Below are positions 8,712 to 16,559 of a stretch of 64,000 nt of DNA, piece after piece. The translations under genes and the position numbers were made by a program. Origin of the DNA: Polaromonas sp. CG_9.7 (GTDB lineage Bacteria; Pseudomonadota; Gammaproteobacteria; Burkholderiales; Burkholderiaceae_C); contig NZ_JADOVG010000006.1 of the NCBI RefSeq assembly GCF_015752205.1, positions 1-64,000 on the forward strand. The letters are read 5' to 3'. How positions within the stretch are numbered: position 1 is the stretch's first letter; every line of letters starts with the position of its first letter. The notes below the pieces were generated by a model. It ran no database searches, was not told where the DNA came from, and worked only from the letters and a program-made list of their open reading frames with translations.

Positions 8712-9119
8712 TTACCCGTCCAGGTCCAGCCCAGACAGCAAGGCCACGAAACCATCAATCGCCGCCTGGCCCTTCAGCCGCTGCAGCCGCTCCAGCAGTT
8801 CAATATCTTCCACTGACGTATAGCCCAGGCTGAAGCGCCTGAAGCGCCGCTGGTCCAGCGGCCCCTGGTGCAAAACCTCGACATTGCGGTGACGCGGATC
8901 GCCCTGGATGCGCGCCATGACGGCGGCCACTTTCTGGGCACCGCCTTCGAGTTGCTGGCAAAAATGCAGGCCGTCGAACACCAGCAGACCGGTGATGTCC
9001 GACTGGTGGTTGTTGCTGCGCGCCTGCATGGCAATGTCGGCGACCGCGCGGACCGGCGTGTCATCGGCAAGGGTGCTGACGTAAATGATTTCGTGGAGAT
9101 CGGAAGATGGCATGTGCAT
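8712..9119 (-). CDS. BLUF-domain blue-light sensor (FAD)
   Basis: This 135-residue protein is almost entirely one BLUF domain. The photoactive Tyr is in IIYVS (Tyr13). The flavin-contacting Asn pair is in ARSNNHQSDITGLL (residues 33-46) and the key Gln in FCQQLEG (Gln55). The region that usually reads WSMGF is FSLGY here, so the semi-conserved Trp and Met are replaced by Phe96 and Leu98. This could change photocycle speed or signalling. There is no output domain, only a short helical tail, so it should act on a partner protein. It is transcribed divergently from a Crp/Fnr regulator, a plausible partner. An ATG two codons later is an alternative start. Confidence 0.9.
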   Translation of the reverse strand: MHMPSSDLHEIIYVSTLADDTPVRAVADIAMQARSNNHQSDITGLLVFDGLHFCQQLEGGAQKVAAVMARIQGDPRHRNVEVLHQGPLDQRRFRRFSLGYTSVEDIELLERLQRLKGQAAIDGFVALLSGLDLDG

Positions 9120-9206
9120 GGCGGTACGGCAGAATGTACAAGGCTGTGCAGATCAGAACAATGTCAAAAGACACAGTGTTTCAGTTCATTTTTGCCAAGG
9201 GCATGC

Positions 9207-9965
9207 ATGCGTACTCTTCAACCCGTTCCCGTCTCCTGTCCGCCGCCATGCGCAGCTTGCCGGCTTCGAAAGACCGGTGCCTTCACGGCGGTGTCGGGTG
9301 AAGAACTGGCGTTCATCGAATCGTTTCGCAGCAACGCCCTGACCCGGCAGGCCGGCAGTACCCTGATCCATGAGCAAAAGCCCAACGGGCGGCTGTACAC
9401 GCTGTACGAAGGCTGGGCGTTTCGCTACAAGACCTTGAGCGACGGGCGCCGGCAGATCCTCAATTTCCTGCTGCCGGGCGACCTGATCGGCCTGCAGCAG
9501 GAGTTCGGCGACGGCGCCATGCACGGCATCGAGGCCGTGACCGATGTCAGCCTGTGTGCGTTTCCGCGTGAAGGCCTGCTGGATCTGTTCCGCAGTTTCC
9601 CCCGCCTGGGATACGACACCACCTGGCTGGCCGCTCGCGAGGAAGGCATGGTCGATGACAACCTGCTGACCACCGGCCAGCGCAATGCCGCCGAGCGTGT
9701 CGCCATGCTGCTGATGCATTTGTACCGCCGGCTGGAGCGGCTCGGGCTGGCGCACGAAGGATCGGTTGAATTTCCGGTCAACCAGCAACACATCGCCGAC
9801 ACCCTGGGGCTGTCGCTGGTGCACACCAACAAGACGCTGCGGCGGCTGAAGTTGCTCGGGCTGCACGACATACACGGCGGGCGGCTTTGGCTGCTCAATT
9901 CCAAGGCGCTGGAGCGGCTGGCCGATTACTACGACACGCCGCCGCGCAAGGTGCCGCTTCTGTAG
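9207..9965 (+). CDS. Crp/Fnr family transcriptional regulator
   Basis: This 252-residue DNA-binding regulator has an N-terminal Cys cluster (CPPPCAACRLRKTGAF, about residues 11-26) reminiscent of Fnr-type iron-sulfur ligands. A cyclic-nucleotide-binding-like beta roll follows (SDGRRQILNFLLPGDLIG), then a C-terminal winged helix (VNQQHIADTLGLSLVHTNKTLRRL). Only three closely spaced Cys are present near the N-terminus, and a canonical internal fourth Cys is not obvious, so oxygen sensing is uncertain. The start is chosen at the ATG preceded by AAGGG. The open frame upstream overlaps the BLUF gene and is unlikely to be coding. It is divergent from the BLUF gene with an 87-base gap. Confidence 0.88.
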   Translation: MRTLQPVPVSCPPPCAACRLRKTGAFTAVSGEELAFIESFRSNALTRQAGSTLIHEQKPNGRLYTLYEGWAFRYKTLSDGRRQILNFLLPGDLIGLQQEFGDGAMHGIEAVTDVSLCAFPREGLLDLFRSFPRLGYDTTWLAAREEGMVDDNLLTTGQRNAAERVAMLLMHLYRRLERLGLAHEGSVEFPVNQQHIADTLGLSLVHTNKTLRRLKLLGLHDIHGGRLWLLNSKALERLADYYDTPPRKVPLL

Positions 9966-10000
9966 CGCGGCACGGCGCAACGCCCCGCCAGTTGCCTGTA

Positions 10001-10930
10001 TCAGGATTTGCTTTCGTTCAGAATCCTGAAGTCCTGCTCGTAGCCCTTGAGGGTTTCCACAGCCTTGCTGCGCTGCGCCGGCGTCGTGCTGTTGTGCAGT
10101 TCGGCAAAGCTTTGGCAGTTTTCCTGGCTCAGTTCGTCGAGATAGCGCCGGTAGACGGGCTCCAGCGGGTTCAGGGTGCGTTCGACCAGTCCGCGCAAAG
10201 CCGCCTGCGCCTGCGCGGCTGAAGACTGGCCGCCCGCCATGGGCTGCAGCGTTTGCAGCGCGTCGCGTTGACGACGCTGCCTTTCGGCAAACAGCACGCG
10301 CAGGTCAAAACGGGACTTTTCCAAACGTCGCGCAATGACCGCGCGCTGCGGCTCGTCAAGCGTCCCATACAGGCTCTCGGCGCGGCTGAGCAGTTTTTGG
10401 TAGCGCTTGCCTTGCCGGGTTTTAACGCGGTCGTCTTCCAGTTCGTCTTCAGCCTCGGCATTGGTTTTTGCAAACTTTTGCGCCATGTGCTTGAGCTGGT
10501 CCGGCTGGAGCATGACGACCACTCCGGCGGCCAGCGATTCGGCCCGCTGCGTCATCGCGCCAAGATTTTTGCGCACGTCGGCGGCCACCGTGCAGGCGGC
10601 TGCGGCGGTGGTGTCTGACGGGAGCTGCTGCTGCAACTGCTGCAGCGCCGTGATGTAGACCGGCAGCTGCGTCTGCCGGTGCCAGGTCTGGAGCTGGCTC
10701 AAACCGGCCTTGACCCGCAGGCTTTGTTCGCCCGTGAAGTCCAGGTAATCGTCAAGGTACCAGTAAGCCAGGTCGGGCGCCTGGTTGTAGGCCAGCTTCA
10801 TGACGCTGCAGGCCTGCAGCACGCCAGCCACAGCCAGCACGCCGAGCACCCCGATAATCCGGGAGCAAAAGCGCCGGCCGGGCCGCGCCTTGGTTTTTTT
10901 TAGCAGTCCAAAATTCACAGGAAATCTCAT
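10001..10930 (-). CDS. DUF6279-like lipoprotein
   Basis: This 309-residue predicted lipoprotein has a basic N-terminus and hydrophobic stretch ending in the lipobox LQAC (Cys41), followed by a mostly helical periplasmic domain. SVMKLAYNQAPDLAYWYLDDY and a Gln/Arg-rich helical remainder match the DUF6279 lipoproteins as I know them. Function is unknown. The 40-residue signal region is rather long, so translation may start at an internal GTG (residue 5). With the start given, its ATG and the glmU ATG overlap in a shared CATG, leaving no intergenic space. Confidence 0.75.
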   Translation of the reverse strand: MRFPVNFGLLKKTKARPGRRFCSRIIGVLGVLAVAGVLQACSVMKLAYNQAPDLAYWYLDDYLDFTGEQSLRVKAGLSQLQTWHRQTQLPVYITALQQLQQQLPSDTTAAAACTVAADVRKNLGAMTQRAESLAAGVVVMLQPDQLKHMAQKFAKTNAEAEDELEDDRVKTRQGKRYQKLLSRAESLYGTLDEPQRAVIARRLEKSRFDLRVLFAERQRRQRDALQTLQPMAGGQSSAAQAQAALRGLVERTLNPLEPVYRRYLDELSQENCQSFAELHNSTTPAQRSKAVETLKGYEQDFRILNESKS

Positions 10931-12347
10931 GTCGAACCCTCTTGACGTTGTCATCATGGCCGCTGGCAAAGGCACGCGGATGAAAAGCGCATTGCCCAAA
11001 GTGTTGCACCGATTGGGCGGACGCGCTTTGCTGGCGCATGTCATGGACTGCGCCGCGCAGTTATCGGCCCGCCAGGCGGTCGTCATCACCGGCCACGGTG
11101 CCATGCAAGTTGAAGCAGCCTGCGAAGGCAGGACGGGCGCTTCAGCCGCTTTGGGCTTGAAGTTCGCGCGCCAGGAGCCGCAACTCGGCACCGGTCACGC
11201 GGTGCAGCAGGCCATGCCCTTTCTGGACGACGACGGTATCACGATGGTGCTGTCGGGCGATGTGCCACTGACGCAGGCCGCAACCTTGGAGGCCCTTTTG
11301 GCGCAATGCGGCGGTCAGCGGCTGGCGTTGCTGACGCTCAGCATGGACAACCCGACCGGCTATGGCCGCATCGTTCGCGCCGGCACCCAGGCATCAAGCC
11401 AGGTGCGCGCCATCGTCGAGCACAAGGACGCCAGCGAAGCCGAGCGCGCCATCCATGAAATCTACAGCGGCATCATGGCCGTGCCGACGCGCCTGCTGCG
11501 CCGCTGGCTGGAGCGTCTGGACAACCAGAATGCGCAGGGCGAGTACTACCTGACCGACATCGTGAAGTTCGCCGTGGCCGACGGCGTGGCCGTGGTGGCG
11601 CACCAGATTATTGATGCCGCGCAGGTTGCAGGCGTCAACAGCCCGGTGCAGCTGGCCGAGCTGGAGCGCGTGTACCAGCGGCGCCTGGCGGTCGGCCTGA
11701 TGGATCAGGGCGTTCGCCTGGCCGATCCGGCGCGGCTGGACGTGCGCGGCATCTTGACCTGCGGCGCGGATGTCGAGATCGACGTGAACTGCGTGTTTGA
11801 CGGCCAGGTCAGTCTGGGGCAGGGCGTGCGCATTGGCGCCAACTGCGTGATTGCGAACGCGGCGATTGCCTCCGGCGCGGTGATCCATCCGTTCACCCAC
11901 ATCGACGGCGAAGCGCTGGGCGTGCAGGTGGGCGAGGGCGCGCTGGTCGGCCCGTTTGCGCGCTTGCGGCCCGGGGCCAGGCTGGGCGCCGAGGTGCATA
12001 TCGGCAATTTTGTCGAGGTCAAGAACTCCACGATGGCGCGGGGCGCCAAGGCCAATCACCTGGCTTACCTGGGCGATGCCACGGTCGGCGAGCGCGTGAA
12101 CTATGGCGCGGGCAGCATCACCGCCAACTACGACGGCGCCAACAAGCACCGCACGGTGATGGAGGCCGATGTGCACATCGGCAGCAACTGCGTGCTGGTG
12201 GCGCCGGTGACGATTGGCGCGGGAAGTACGGTGGGCGGGGGCTCGACGATCACCAAGGATGTGCCTGCTGGCAGTTTGAGTGTGGCGCGGGGCAAGCAGG
12301 TGAACCTTGCGAACTGGTCGCGGCCTTTGAAGAAATCCAAGGGCTGA
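10929..12347 (+). CDS. glmU: bifunctional UDP-GlcNAc pyrophosphorylase / GlcN-1-P acetyltransferase
   Basis: This 472-residue cytoplasmic enzyme makes UDP-GlcNAc for peptidoglycan and LPS. The N-terminal nucleotidyltransferase has VIMAAGKGTRMKSALPKVLH, QLGTGHAVQQA and LSGDVPL. The C-terminal left-handed beta-helix acetyltransferase has hexapeptide repeats and the active-site segment GARLGAEVHIGNFVEVKNS, ending with NYGAGSITANYDGANKH. A good AGGAAA site precedes the ATG. Residues about 61-76 (CEGRTGASAALGLKF) form an insert before the GTGHA motif that coincides with a repeat copy. glmS follows about 1.4 kb later, after a regulator on the other strand. Confidence 0.96.
   Translation: MSNPLDVVIMAAGKGTRMKSALPKVLHRLGGRALLAHVMDCAAQLSARQAVVITGHGAMQVEAACEGRTGASAALGLKFARQEPQLGTGHAVQQAMPFLDDDGITMVLSGDVPLTQAATLEALLAQCGGQRLALLTLSMDNPTGYGRIVRAGTQASSQVRAIVEHKDASEAERAIHEIYSGIMAVPTRLLRRWLERLDNQNAQGEYYLTDIVKFAVADGVAVVAHQIIDAAQVAGVNSPVQLAELERVYQRRLAVGLMDQGVRLADPARLDVRGILTCGADVEIDVNCVFDGQVSLGQGVRIGANCVIANAAIASGAVIHPFTHIDGEALGVQVGEGALVGPFARLRPGARLGAEVHIGNFVEVKNSTMARGAKANHLAYLGDATVGERVNYGAGSITANYDGANKHRTVMEADVHIGSNCVLVAPVTIGAGSTVGGGSTITKDVPAGSLSVARGKQVNLANWSRPLKKSKG
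11109..11157 (+). repeat. palindromic repeat copy inside glmU
   Basis: The run TTGAAGCAGCCTGCGAAGGC then AGGACGGGCGCTTCAGCCGC aligns block for block with the copy in the ROK kinase gene (GATAGCTGCCAAGGCAGGC, GACGGGCGCCATCGCC). It is in frame, in a surface loop region of the pyrophosphorylase domain where E. coli GlmU is several residues shorter from memory. The AT-rich flank is weaker than in other copies. Confidence 0.45.
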
Positions 12348-12429
12348 GGGGTTTATTGGCTGTTGGCGCAATGCTGTCTTGCGCTGGCTGCTCTTGCGTT
12401 CGTGGCTTTGTTTTCTCTGCTTGGTTTTG

Positions 12430-12660
12430 CTGGCCGGGGGTTGCCCGGCGGCAAGTAACTTTCTTTTGCTTCGCCAAAAGAAAGTCACCAAAGAAAAGGC
12501 GACCCGGCTGTCCGGGTCCCTTCGCTGCGCTTCGGGCAACCTGTGATGAGCGACAAAAGCGGGGGTCCGCGCAAACTCGCTTCACTTCGTTTCGCTCAAA
12601 CAGCGCGCGGCCCTGATCCCGCTTTTGCCACTCATCACAGGCCCAGCCAGAACGGGGTGG
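12430..12660 (+). repeat. left copy of a long imperfect inverted repeat
   Basis: The copy begins TGGCCGGGGGTTGCCCGGCG, contains CTTTCTTTTGCTTCGCCAAA and AAGGCGACC, and ends in a GCAAACTCGC..TCGCTCAAAC segment. The same blocks occur in the same order, reverse-complemented, at about 12,870-13,095. Sequences of this style (TTTCTTTGGCGAA..AAAGAAAG with a GCGACC..CGCTTCGC region) are scattered in many proteobacterial genomes in my recollection. It carries an internal hairpin (CTTTCTTTTG..CAAAAGAAAG). Confidence 0.6.
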
Positions 12661-12773
12661 GGAGGGGGGAGAATTCGGAGTCAAAAATGCCTTTTGCGCA
12701 TATTGGGTATGCATAAGCAGCTATTAAATTTGTAGTATTTTTTATTTATTGGGTGCGAGGTCTGTTTGGCTTT

Positions 12774-12836
12774 TGCTGTTCGGCTGTTCGGCTGTTCGGC
12801 TGTTCGGCTGTTCGGCTGTTCGGCTGTTCGGCTGTT
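12774..12836 (+). repeat. octanucleotide tandem repeat (CGGCTGTT)
   Basis: Seven perfect head-to-tail copies of CGGCTGTT occupy 12,781-12,836, preceded by one imperfect copy (TGCTGTT). As the unit is eight bases, copy-number change would shift reading frame in any translated sequence, but no credible gene spans it. It is therefore best treated as a variable-number tandem repeat locus. Confidence 0.9.
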
Positions 12837-12869
12837 TGTATTGGCCTGTATATTCCATTCCCCGGCCCC

Positions 12870-13095
12870 TTCTGTCTGCGCTGAGGAGCGCAAGGCCAGA
12901 CGGATCAGGGCTTGTGCTTGTTTGAGCCGAAGGCGAGTTTGCACGAGACCCCGGCTGGACTGAACACCGCAGGGTGCCCCGTAGCGAAGCGAAGGGGTCG
13001 CGGACAGCAGGGGTCGCCTTTCTTTGCTTGCTTTCTTTGGCGAAATAAAGAAAGTGAGTAGCCGCCGGGCTACCCCCGGCCAGCCCAATCAAGCA
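12870..13095 (-). repeat. right copy of the long imperfect inverted repeat
   Basis: Read on the minus strand this begins GCTGGCCGGGGGTAGCCCGG, contains ACTTTCTTTATTTCGCCAAA and GGCGACC, and ends with GCAAACTCGCCTTCGGCTCA. This parallels the left copy with many substitutions. The two copies face each other across the octanucleotide array. Confidence 0.6.
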
Positions 13096-13176
13096 GCGCC
13101 AGCTAGCGAGCAAACAACTCACCAGCCCAAACAAACAAAACAGAGCTATGAATTCAATAGCTGAATACGCAAGCAG

Positions 13177-13662
13177 TCATTGCGCAAACAGCACTTTAGG
13201 CCTAAATTTGGCTCGCTTCAGGCTAAAGAAAGCCTTCACATTGCGCACATTCGCATCGCTGGTAAACAGCCGCTGCGCCAGCGCCAGATAAGCCGGCATG
13301 TCAGCCACATGCACCACCAGCATGAAGTCCGGCCCCGGCGACACCCGGTAGCACTGCTGCACTGCGTCGTCCATCACGGCCCGCGCCTCGAACGCCTCCA
13401 GCCCCTCGGCACCCTGGCGGTCCAGCGAAATCTCGACCAGCGCGGTCAGCCCGTGGCCCAGCGCGGCCGCCAGCCGGTCGGCGTTCAGCACGGCAATCTC
13501 ACATTCGATCAGCCCTGCATCACGCAGCCGCTTGACACGCCGCAGGCAGGTCGGCGGCGACACATGCACGCGTTCGGCCAGTGCCTGGTTGCTCAAGCTG
13601 GCATCTGCTTGTAGAGATTCCAGCAGCTTGATGTCGGTCGGGTCCAACGATATTTCTTCCAT
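13177..13662 (-). CDS. Lrp/AsnC family transcriptional regulator
   Basis: This 161-residue regulator has an N-terminal AsnC-type helix-turn-helix (DPTDIKLLESLQADASLSNQ, then VHVSPPTCLRRVKRLRDAGLI) and a C-terminal RAM ligand-binding/oligomerisation domain (CYRVSPGPDFMLVVHVADM). Such proteins sense amino acids or related small molecules. The ATG at MEEISLD matches the family's usual start. A TTG ten codons upstream would place the start inside an operator-like palindrome. It is divergent from glmS, with two palindromic sites between them, so autoregulation and possible control of glmS are inferred. Confidence 0.92.
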   Translation of the reverse strand: MEEISLDPTDIKLLESLQADASLSNQALAERVHVSPPTCLRRVKRLRDAGLIECEIAVLNADRLAAALGHGLTALVEISLDRQGAEGLEAFEARAVMDDAVQQCYRVSPGPDFMLVVHVADMPAYLALAQRLFTSDANVRNVKAFFSLKRAKFRPKVLFAQ

Positions 13663-13677
13663 AAAGATATTATTAAA

Positions 13678-13728
13678 GAAATTTAATTTCAAAGCTGATC
13701 ATTTTTGAAATTTAATTTCAAAAATGAT
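13678..13728. promoter_or_regulatory. paired palindromic operators between Lrp-type gene and glmS
   Basis: The 13-base palindrome GAAATT-T-AATTTC occurs twice, at 13,678-13,690 and 13,707-13,719, 29 bases apart. The second is the core of a perfect 31-base palindrome (13,698-13,728) with 15-base arms ATCATTTTTGAAATT. Lrp/AsnC proteins bind AT-rich palindromes in arrays near their own promoters, so these are probable binding sites for the adjacent regulator. Confidence 0.7.
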
Positions 13729-13798
13729 GATATTTCGATCACATTGAAAGCTCGTTAATCCGTAGCATCAGCCCATCATTTTTTCAGGAGTGCTTTTC

Positions 13799-15655
13799 AT
13801 GTGCGGCATCGTTGCAGCGGTTTCCAGCCGAAACATTGTTCCCATCCTTGTGCAGGGCCTGCAGCGGCTGGAATACCGGGGCTATGACTCCTGCGGCGTG
13901 GCGGTGTACGCCAATGGCCTGAAGCGCGCGCGCAGCACCGCACGCGTGTCCGAGTTGCAGGCGCAGGTCAGCAGCGAACACATCGAAGGCGGCACGGGCA
14001 TTGCCCACACGCGCTGGGCCACCCACGGCGTGCCTGCCGTGCACAATGCGCACCCGCATTTCAGCCATGGCACCGGTGCGGGCAGTGCGGCGCGGCCGGG
14101 CAAGATCGCGCTGGTGCACAACGGCATCATTGAAAACCACGACGAACTGCGCGCTGCCCTGCAGGCCCGGGGCTATGTGTTCGAAAGCCAGACCGACACC
14201 GAAGTCATCGTCCACCTGATGGACAGCCTGTACGACGGCGACCTGTTCGAGGCGCTGAAGGCCACCGTGGCGCAACTGCACGGCGCTTATGCCATTGCCG
14301 CTTTCTGCAAGGACGAGCCGCACCGCGTCGTCGGCGCGCGCGCCGGCTCGCCGCTGATCCTGGGCGTGGGGTCGGGCGACACCCACGGCGACACCTTCCT
14401 TGCCAGCGACGCGATGGCGCTGGCCGGCGTCACCGACCAGATCGTCTACCTGGAAGAAGGCGACCTGGTCGATCTGCAACTTGGCAAGTACTGGATTTTT
14501 GACCGCCACCACCAGCGCGCCCTGCGCGAAGTCAAGACGGTGCATGCGCACAGCGGTGCGGCAGAACTCGGCCCCTACCGCCACTACATGCAAAAGGAAA
14601 TCTTCGAGCAGCCGCGCGCCATTGCAGACACGCTCGAAGGCATCAATGGCATCGTGCCCGAGCTGTTCGGCGACGAGGCGTATCGCACCTTCAGGGACAT
14701 CGATTCGGTGCTGATCCTGGCCTGCGGCACCAGCTACTACAGCGGCTGCACCGCCAAGTACTGGCTAGAGTCCATCGCCGGCATCCCGACGCAGGTCGAG
14801 GTCGCCAGCGAATACCGCTACCGCACCTCGGTGCCGAATCCGCGCACGCTGGTCGTCACCATCACCCAGAGCGGCGAAACCGCCGACACGCTGGCTGCGT
14901 TGCGCCATGCGCAAAGCCTGGGCATGACGCAGACGCTGACCATCTGCAACGTGGCCACCTCGGCCATGGTGCGCGAATGCAAGCTCGCCTACATCACCCG
15001 AGCCGGCGTCGAGATCGGCGTGGCCTCGACCAAGGCGTTCACCGCGCAGCTGGCCGGGTTGTTCCTGCTGACGCTGGCGCTGGCCCAGTCCAAGGGGCGG
15101 CTGAGCGAAGACCAGGAGGCGGGCCACCTCAAGGCCCTGCGCCACCTGCCTGCCGCGCTGCAGGCCGTGCTGGCGCTGGAGCCGCAGATCATCAGCTGGT
15201 CCGAGGACTTTGCGAAAAAGGAAAACGCGCTGTTTCTGGGGCGCGGCATGCACTACCCGATTGCGCTCGAAGGCGCGCTCAAGCTGAAGGAAATCAGCTA
15301 CATCCATGCCGAGGCCTACCCGGCCGGTGAACTCAAGCACGGCCCGCTGGCGCTGGTCACCAACGCCATGCCCATCGTCACCGTCGCGCCGAACGACGCG
15401 CTGCTGGAAAAGCTCAAAAGCAACATGCAGGAAGTGCGCGCCCGGGGCGGCGTGCTGTATGTGCTGGCCGACGCCGACAGCCGTATCGACAGCAGCGAAG
15501 GCGTGAACGTCATCCGCATGCCCGAGCATTACGGCGCGCTCAGCCCGCTGCTGCACGTCGTGCCGCTGCAGTTGCTGGCGTATCACACCGCCTGCGCGCG
15601 CGGCACCGATGTCGACAAGCCACGCAACCTGGCCAAGAGCGTCACGGTGGAGTAA
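13799..15655 (+). CDS. glmS: glutamine-fructose-6-phosphate aminotransferase (isomerizing)
   Basis: This 618-residue cytoplasmic enzyme makes glucosamine 6-phosphate from fructose 6-phosphate and glutamine, the first step to UDP-GlcNAc. The glutaminase domain starts MCGIVAAVS, and its Cys becomes the nucleophile after Met removal, which fixes the start. It contains [12 protein letters not shown] and HTRWATHG. Two SIS domains follow ([19 protein letters not shown], and [26 protein letters not shown]), and it ends with [12 protein letters not shown]. An AGGAG site lies eight bases upstream. It works with glmU nearby. No glmS ribozyme is expected or seen. Confidence 0.97.
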   Translation: MCGIVAAVSSRNIVPILVQGLQRLEYRGYDSCGVAVYANGLKRARSTARVSELQAQVSSEHIEGGTGIAHTRWATHGVPAVHNAHPHFSHGTGAGSAARPGKIALVHNGIIENHDELRAALQARGYVFESQTDTEVIVHLMDSLYDGDLFEALKATVAQLHGAYAIAAFCKDEPHRVVGARAGSPLILGVGSGDTHGDTFLASDAMALAGVTDQIVYLEEGDLVDLQLGKYWIFDRHHQRALREVKTVHAHSGAAELGPYRHYMQKEIFEQPRAIADTLEGINGIVPELFGDEAYRTFRDIDSVLILACGTSYYSGCTAKYWLESIAGIPTQVEVASEYRYRTSVPNPRTLVVTITQSGETADTLAALRHAQSLGMTQTLTICNVATSAMVRECKLAYITRAGVEIGVASTKAFTAQLAGLFLLTLALAQSKGRLSEDQEAGHLKALRHLPAALQAVLALEPQIISWSEDFAKKENALFLGRGMHYPIALEGALKLKEISYIHAEAYPAGELKHGPLALVTNAMPIVTVAPNDALLEKLKSNMQEVRARGGVLYVLADADSRIDSSEGVNVIRMPEHYGALSPLLHVVPLQLLAYHTACARGTDVDKPRNLAKSVTVE

Positions 15656-16559
15656 AGCTCGGGTTGGTGAGGAATGTTCACTGGTAGTGCGGCATTCCTG
15701 CACGTTAACAATGAAGCATTGCGCATTTTGATGAACAAAGCCTTTCGCACTGAGTGCGCGCAGCCTCTTCAGGCTTGCCTTATGGGAACCCGGTCAGACG
15801 TCCGGGAACGCGAACGGCTATAAAAACCCTCCGGGTCAAGTCGCTTTCCAGTTGCCGCTGGAGTACTGGGCTGACTTTGATCCCAGCACCTTGAAGATCC
15901 GGAATTGCCTCCTGTTCACGCCATGAATCTGACGCGGGCAGGGATTTTCGGGTAAGGCCTTTCCACCCGTTTGCATCTTCACGTTTTGCAAAAACGGGTG
16001 ATTCAAGCACAACGCCTGCTCAACGTGGCGCTCAAAAACCGGCAGTTCAGCCACGCGCAACGGGTTGCCTGAACCAAGAAAAACTGCCTGTGGACTTGGC
16101 CGCTTTCGACTTGCCCGAGTTTTATCAGATCGCATGCTCAGCACCAATAGCTTGGCGAGGTGGAACATGACACTTGAGCACAGCTACCGAGCTGCCACAT
16201 GATCCGCAACTTTAAAAGTCGGCTACCGCTTGGCGGCCGTTTTTTTTTAAACAGCAAAGTAATGAATGAATAACCGTAAAAACCACGACTCATAAAACCT
16301 TCAGCATTGCCAGTCACTAGAATAGAAAGCTGAAACCTGAAAATTCAAATTTAATAAGTTGTGTTATCAGTTTTCTTGGTTCGCGTTAGTGTGTCAATTG
16401 CGTTATTGAAAAAATTATTTTATCCTGATGAGCAGCATCACATACACTGCAAATTCATGATTAGTTTGGACTCGTCAATACGAGATCACTGAAATCATGA
16501 TTGGTGAAGAATTCTGAATTTCTTTTTGTTAACCGGTCATGCATTTTCTGGAGTACTGC
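15656..16559. other. intergenic region between glmS and the rhodopsin gene
   Basis: About 900 bases contain no gene I can support. The first half is GC-moderate and has a minus-strand open frame of about 110 codons (near 15,836-16,168) that I do not recognise. It may be a decayed insertion or gene fragment. At 16,226-16,236 CCGC-TTG-GCGG is followed by a nine-T run, a weak terminator-like element on the plus strand. From about 16,250 the sequence is AT-rich. A possible sigma-70 promoter, TTGCGT-N17-TATCCT, lies at 16,398-16,426. Confidence 0.5.
16455..16505 (+). promoter_or_regulatory. direct repeats upstream of the rhodopsin gene
   Basis: The 11-mer TCATGATTAGT at 16,455 recurs as TCATGATTGGT at 16,495, exactly 40 bases on, close to four helical turns. 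Between them is a small perfect inverted repeat, CTCGT-CAAT-ACGAG. The set lies 55-105 bases before the start codon, downstream of the candidate promoter. It could be a regulator site or part of the 5' leader. This is pattern-based only. Confidence 0.35.

Larger units (their letters stand above)
12348..13176. other. non-coding repeat block between glmU and the Lrp-type regulator
   Basis: About 830 bases contain no gene I can support. The block holds two diverged, oppositely oriented copies of a roughly 230-base sequence, an octanucleotide tandem array between them, and fragments of the family palindromic repeat at both ends (AGCAGCTATTAAATT near 12,717 and AGCTATGAATTCAATAGCT near 13,144). 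Short open frames here are low-complexity readings of the tandem repeat and should not be annotated as proteins. Confidence 0.7.

Noticed and set aside
12774-12836. Tandem array considered as a CRISPR
   Set aside because: Units are eight bases with no spacers, and there are no cas genes anywhere in the window.
12742-13134. Apparent repeat protein (SRTAEQPN units) reading the octanucleotide array
   Set aside because: The repeat in the protein is only the tandem DNA repeat; there is no ribosome site, and the frame runs through the long inverted repeat.
15836-16168. 110-codon minus-strand frame upstream of the rhodopsin as a gene
   Set aside because: No recognisable domain, no ribosome site, and the interval looks decayed; kept only as a remark on the intergenic region.
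16539-16559. Earlier ATG for the rhodopsin
   Set aside because: It would add seven residues before the signal peptide and overlaps the ribosome site that serves the ATG chosen.
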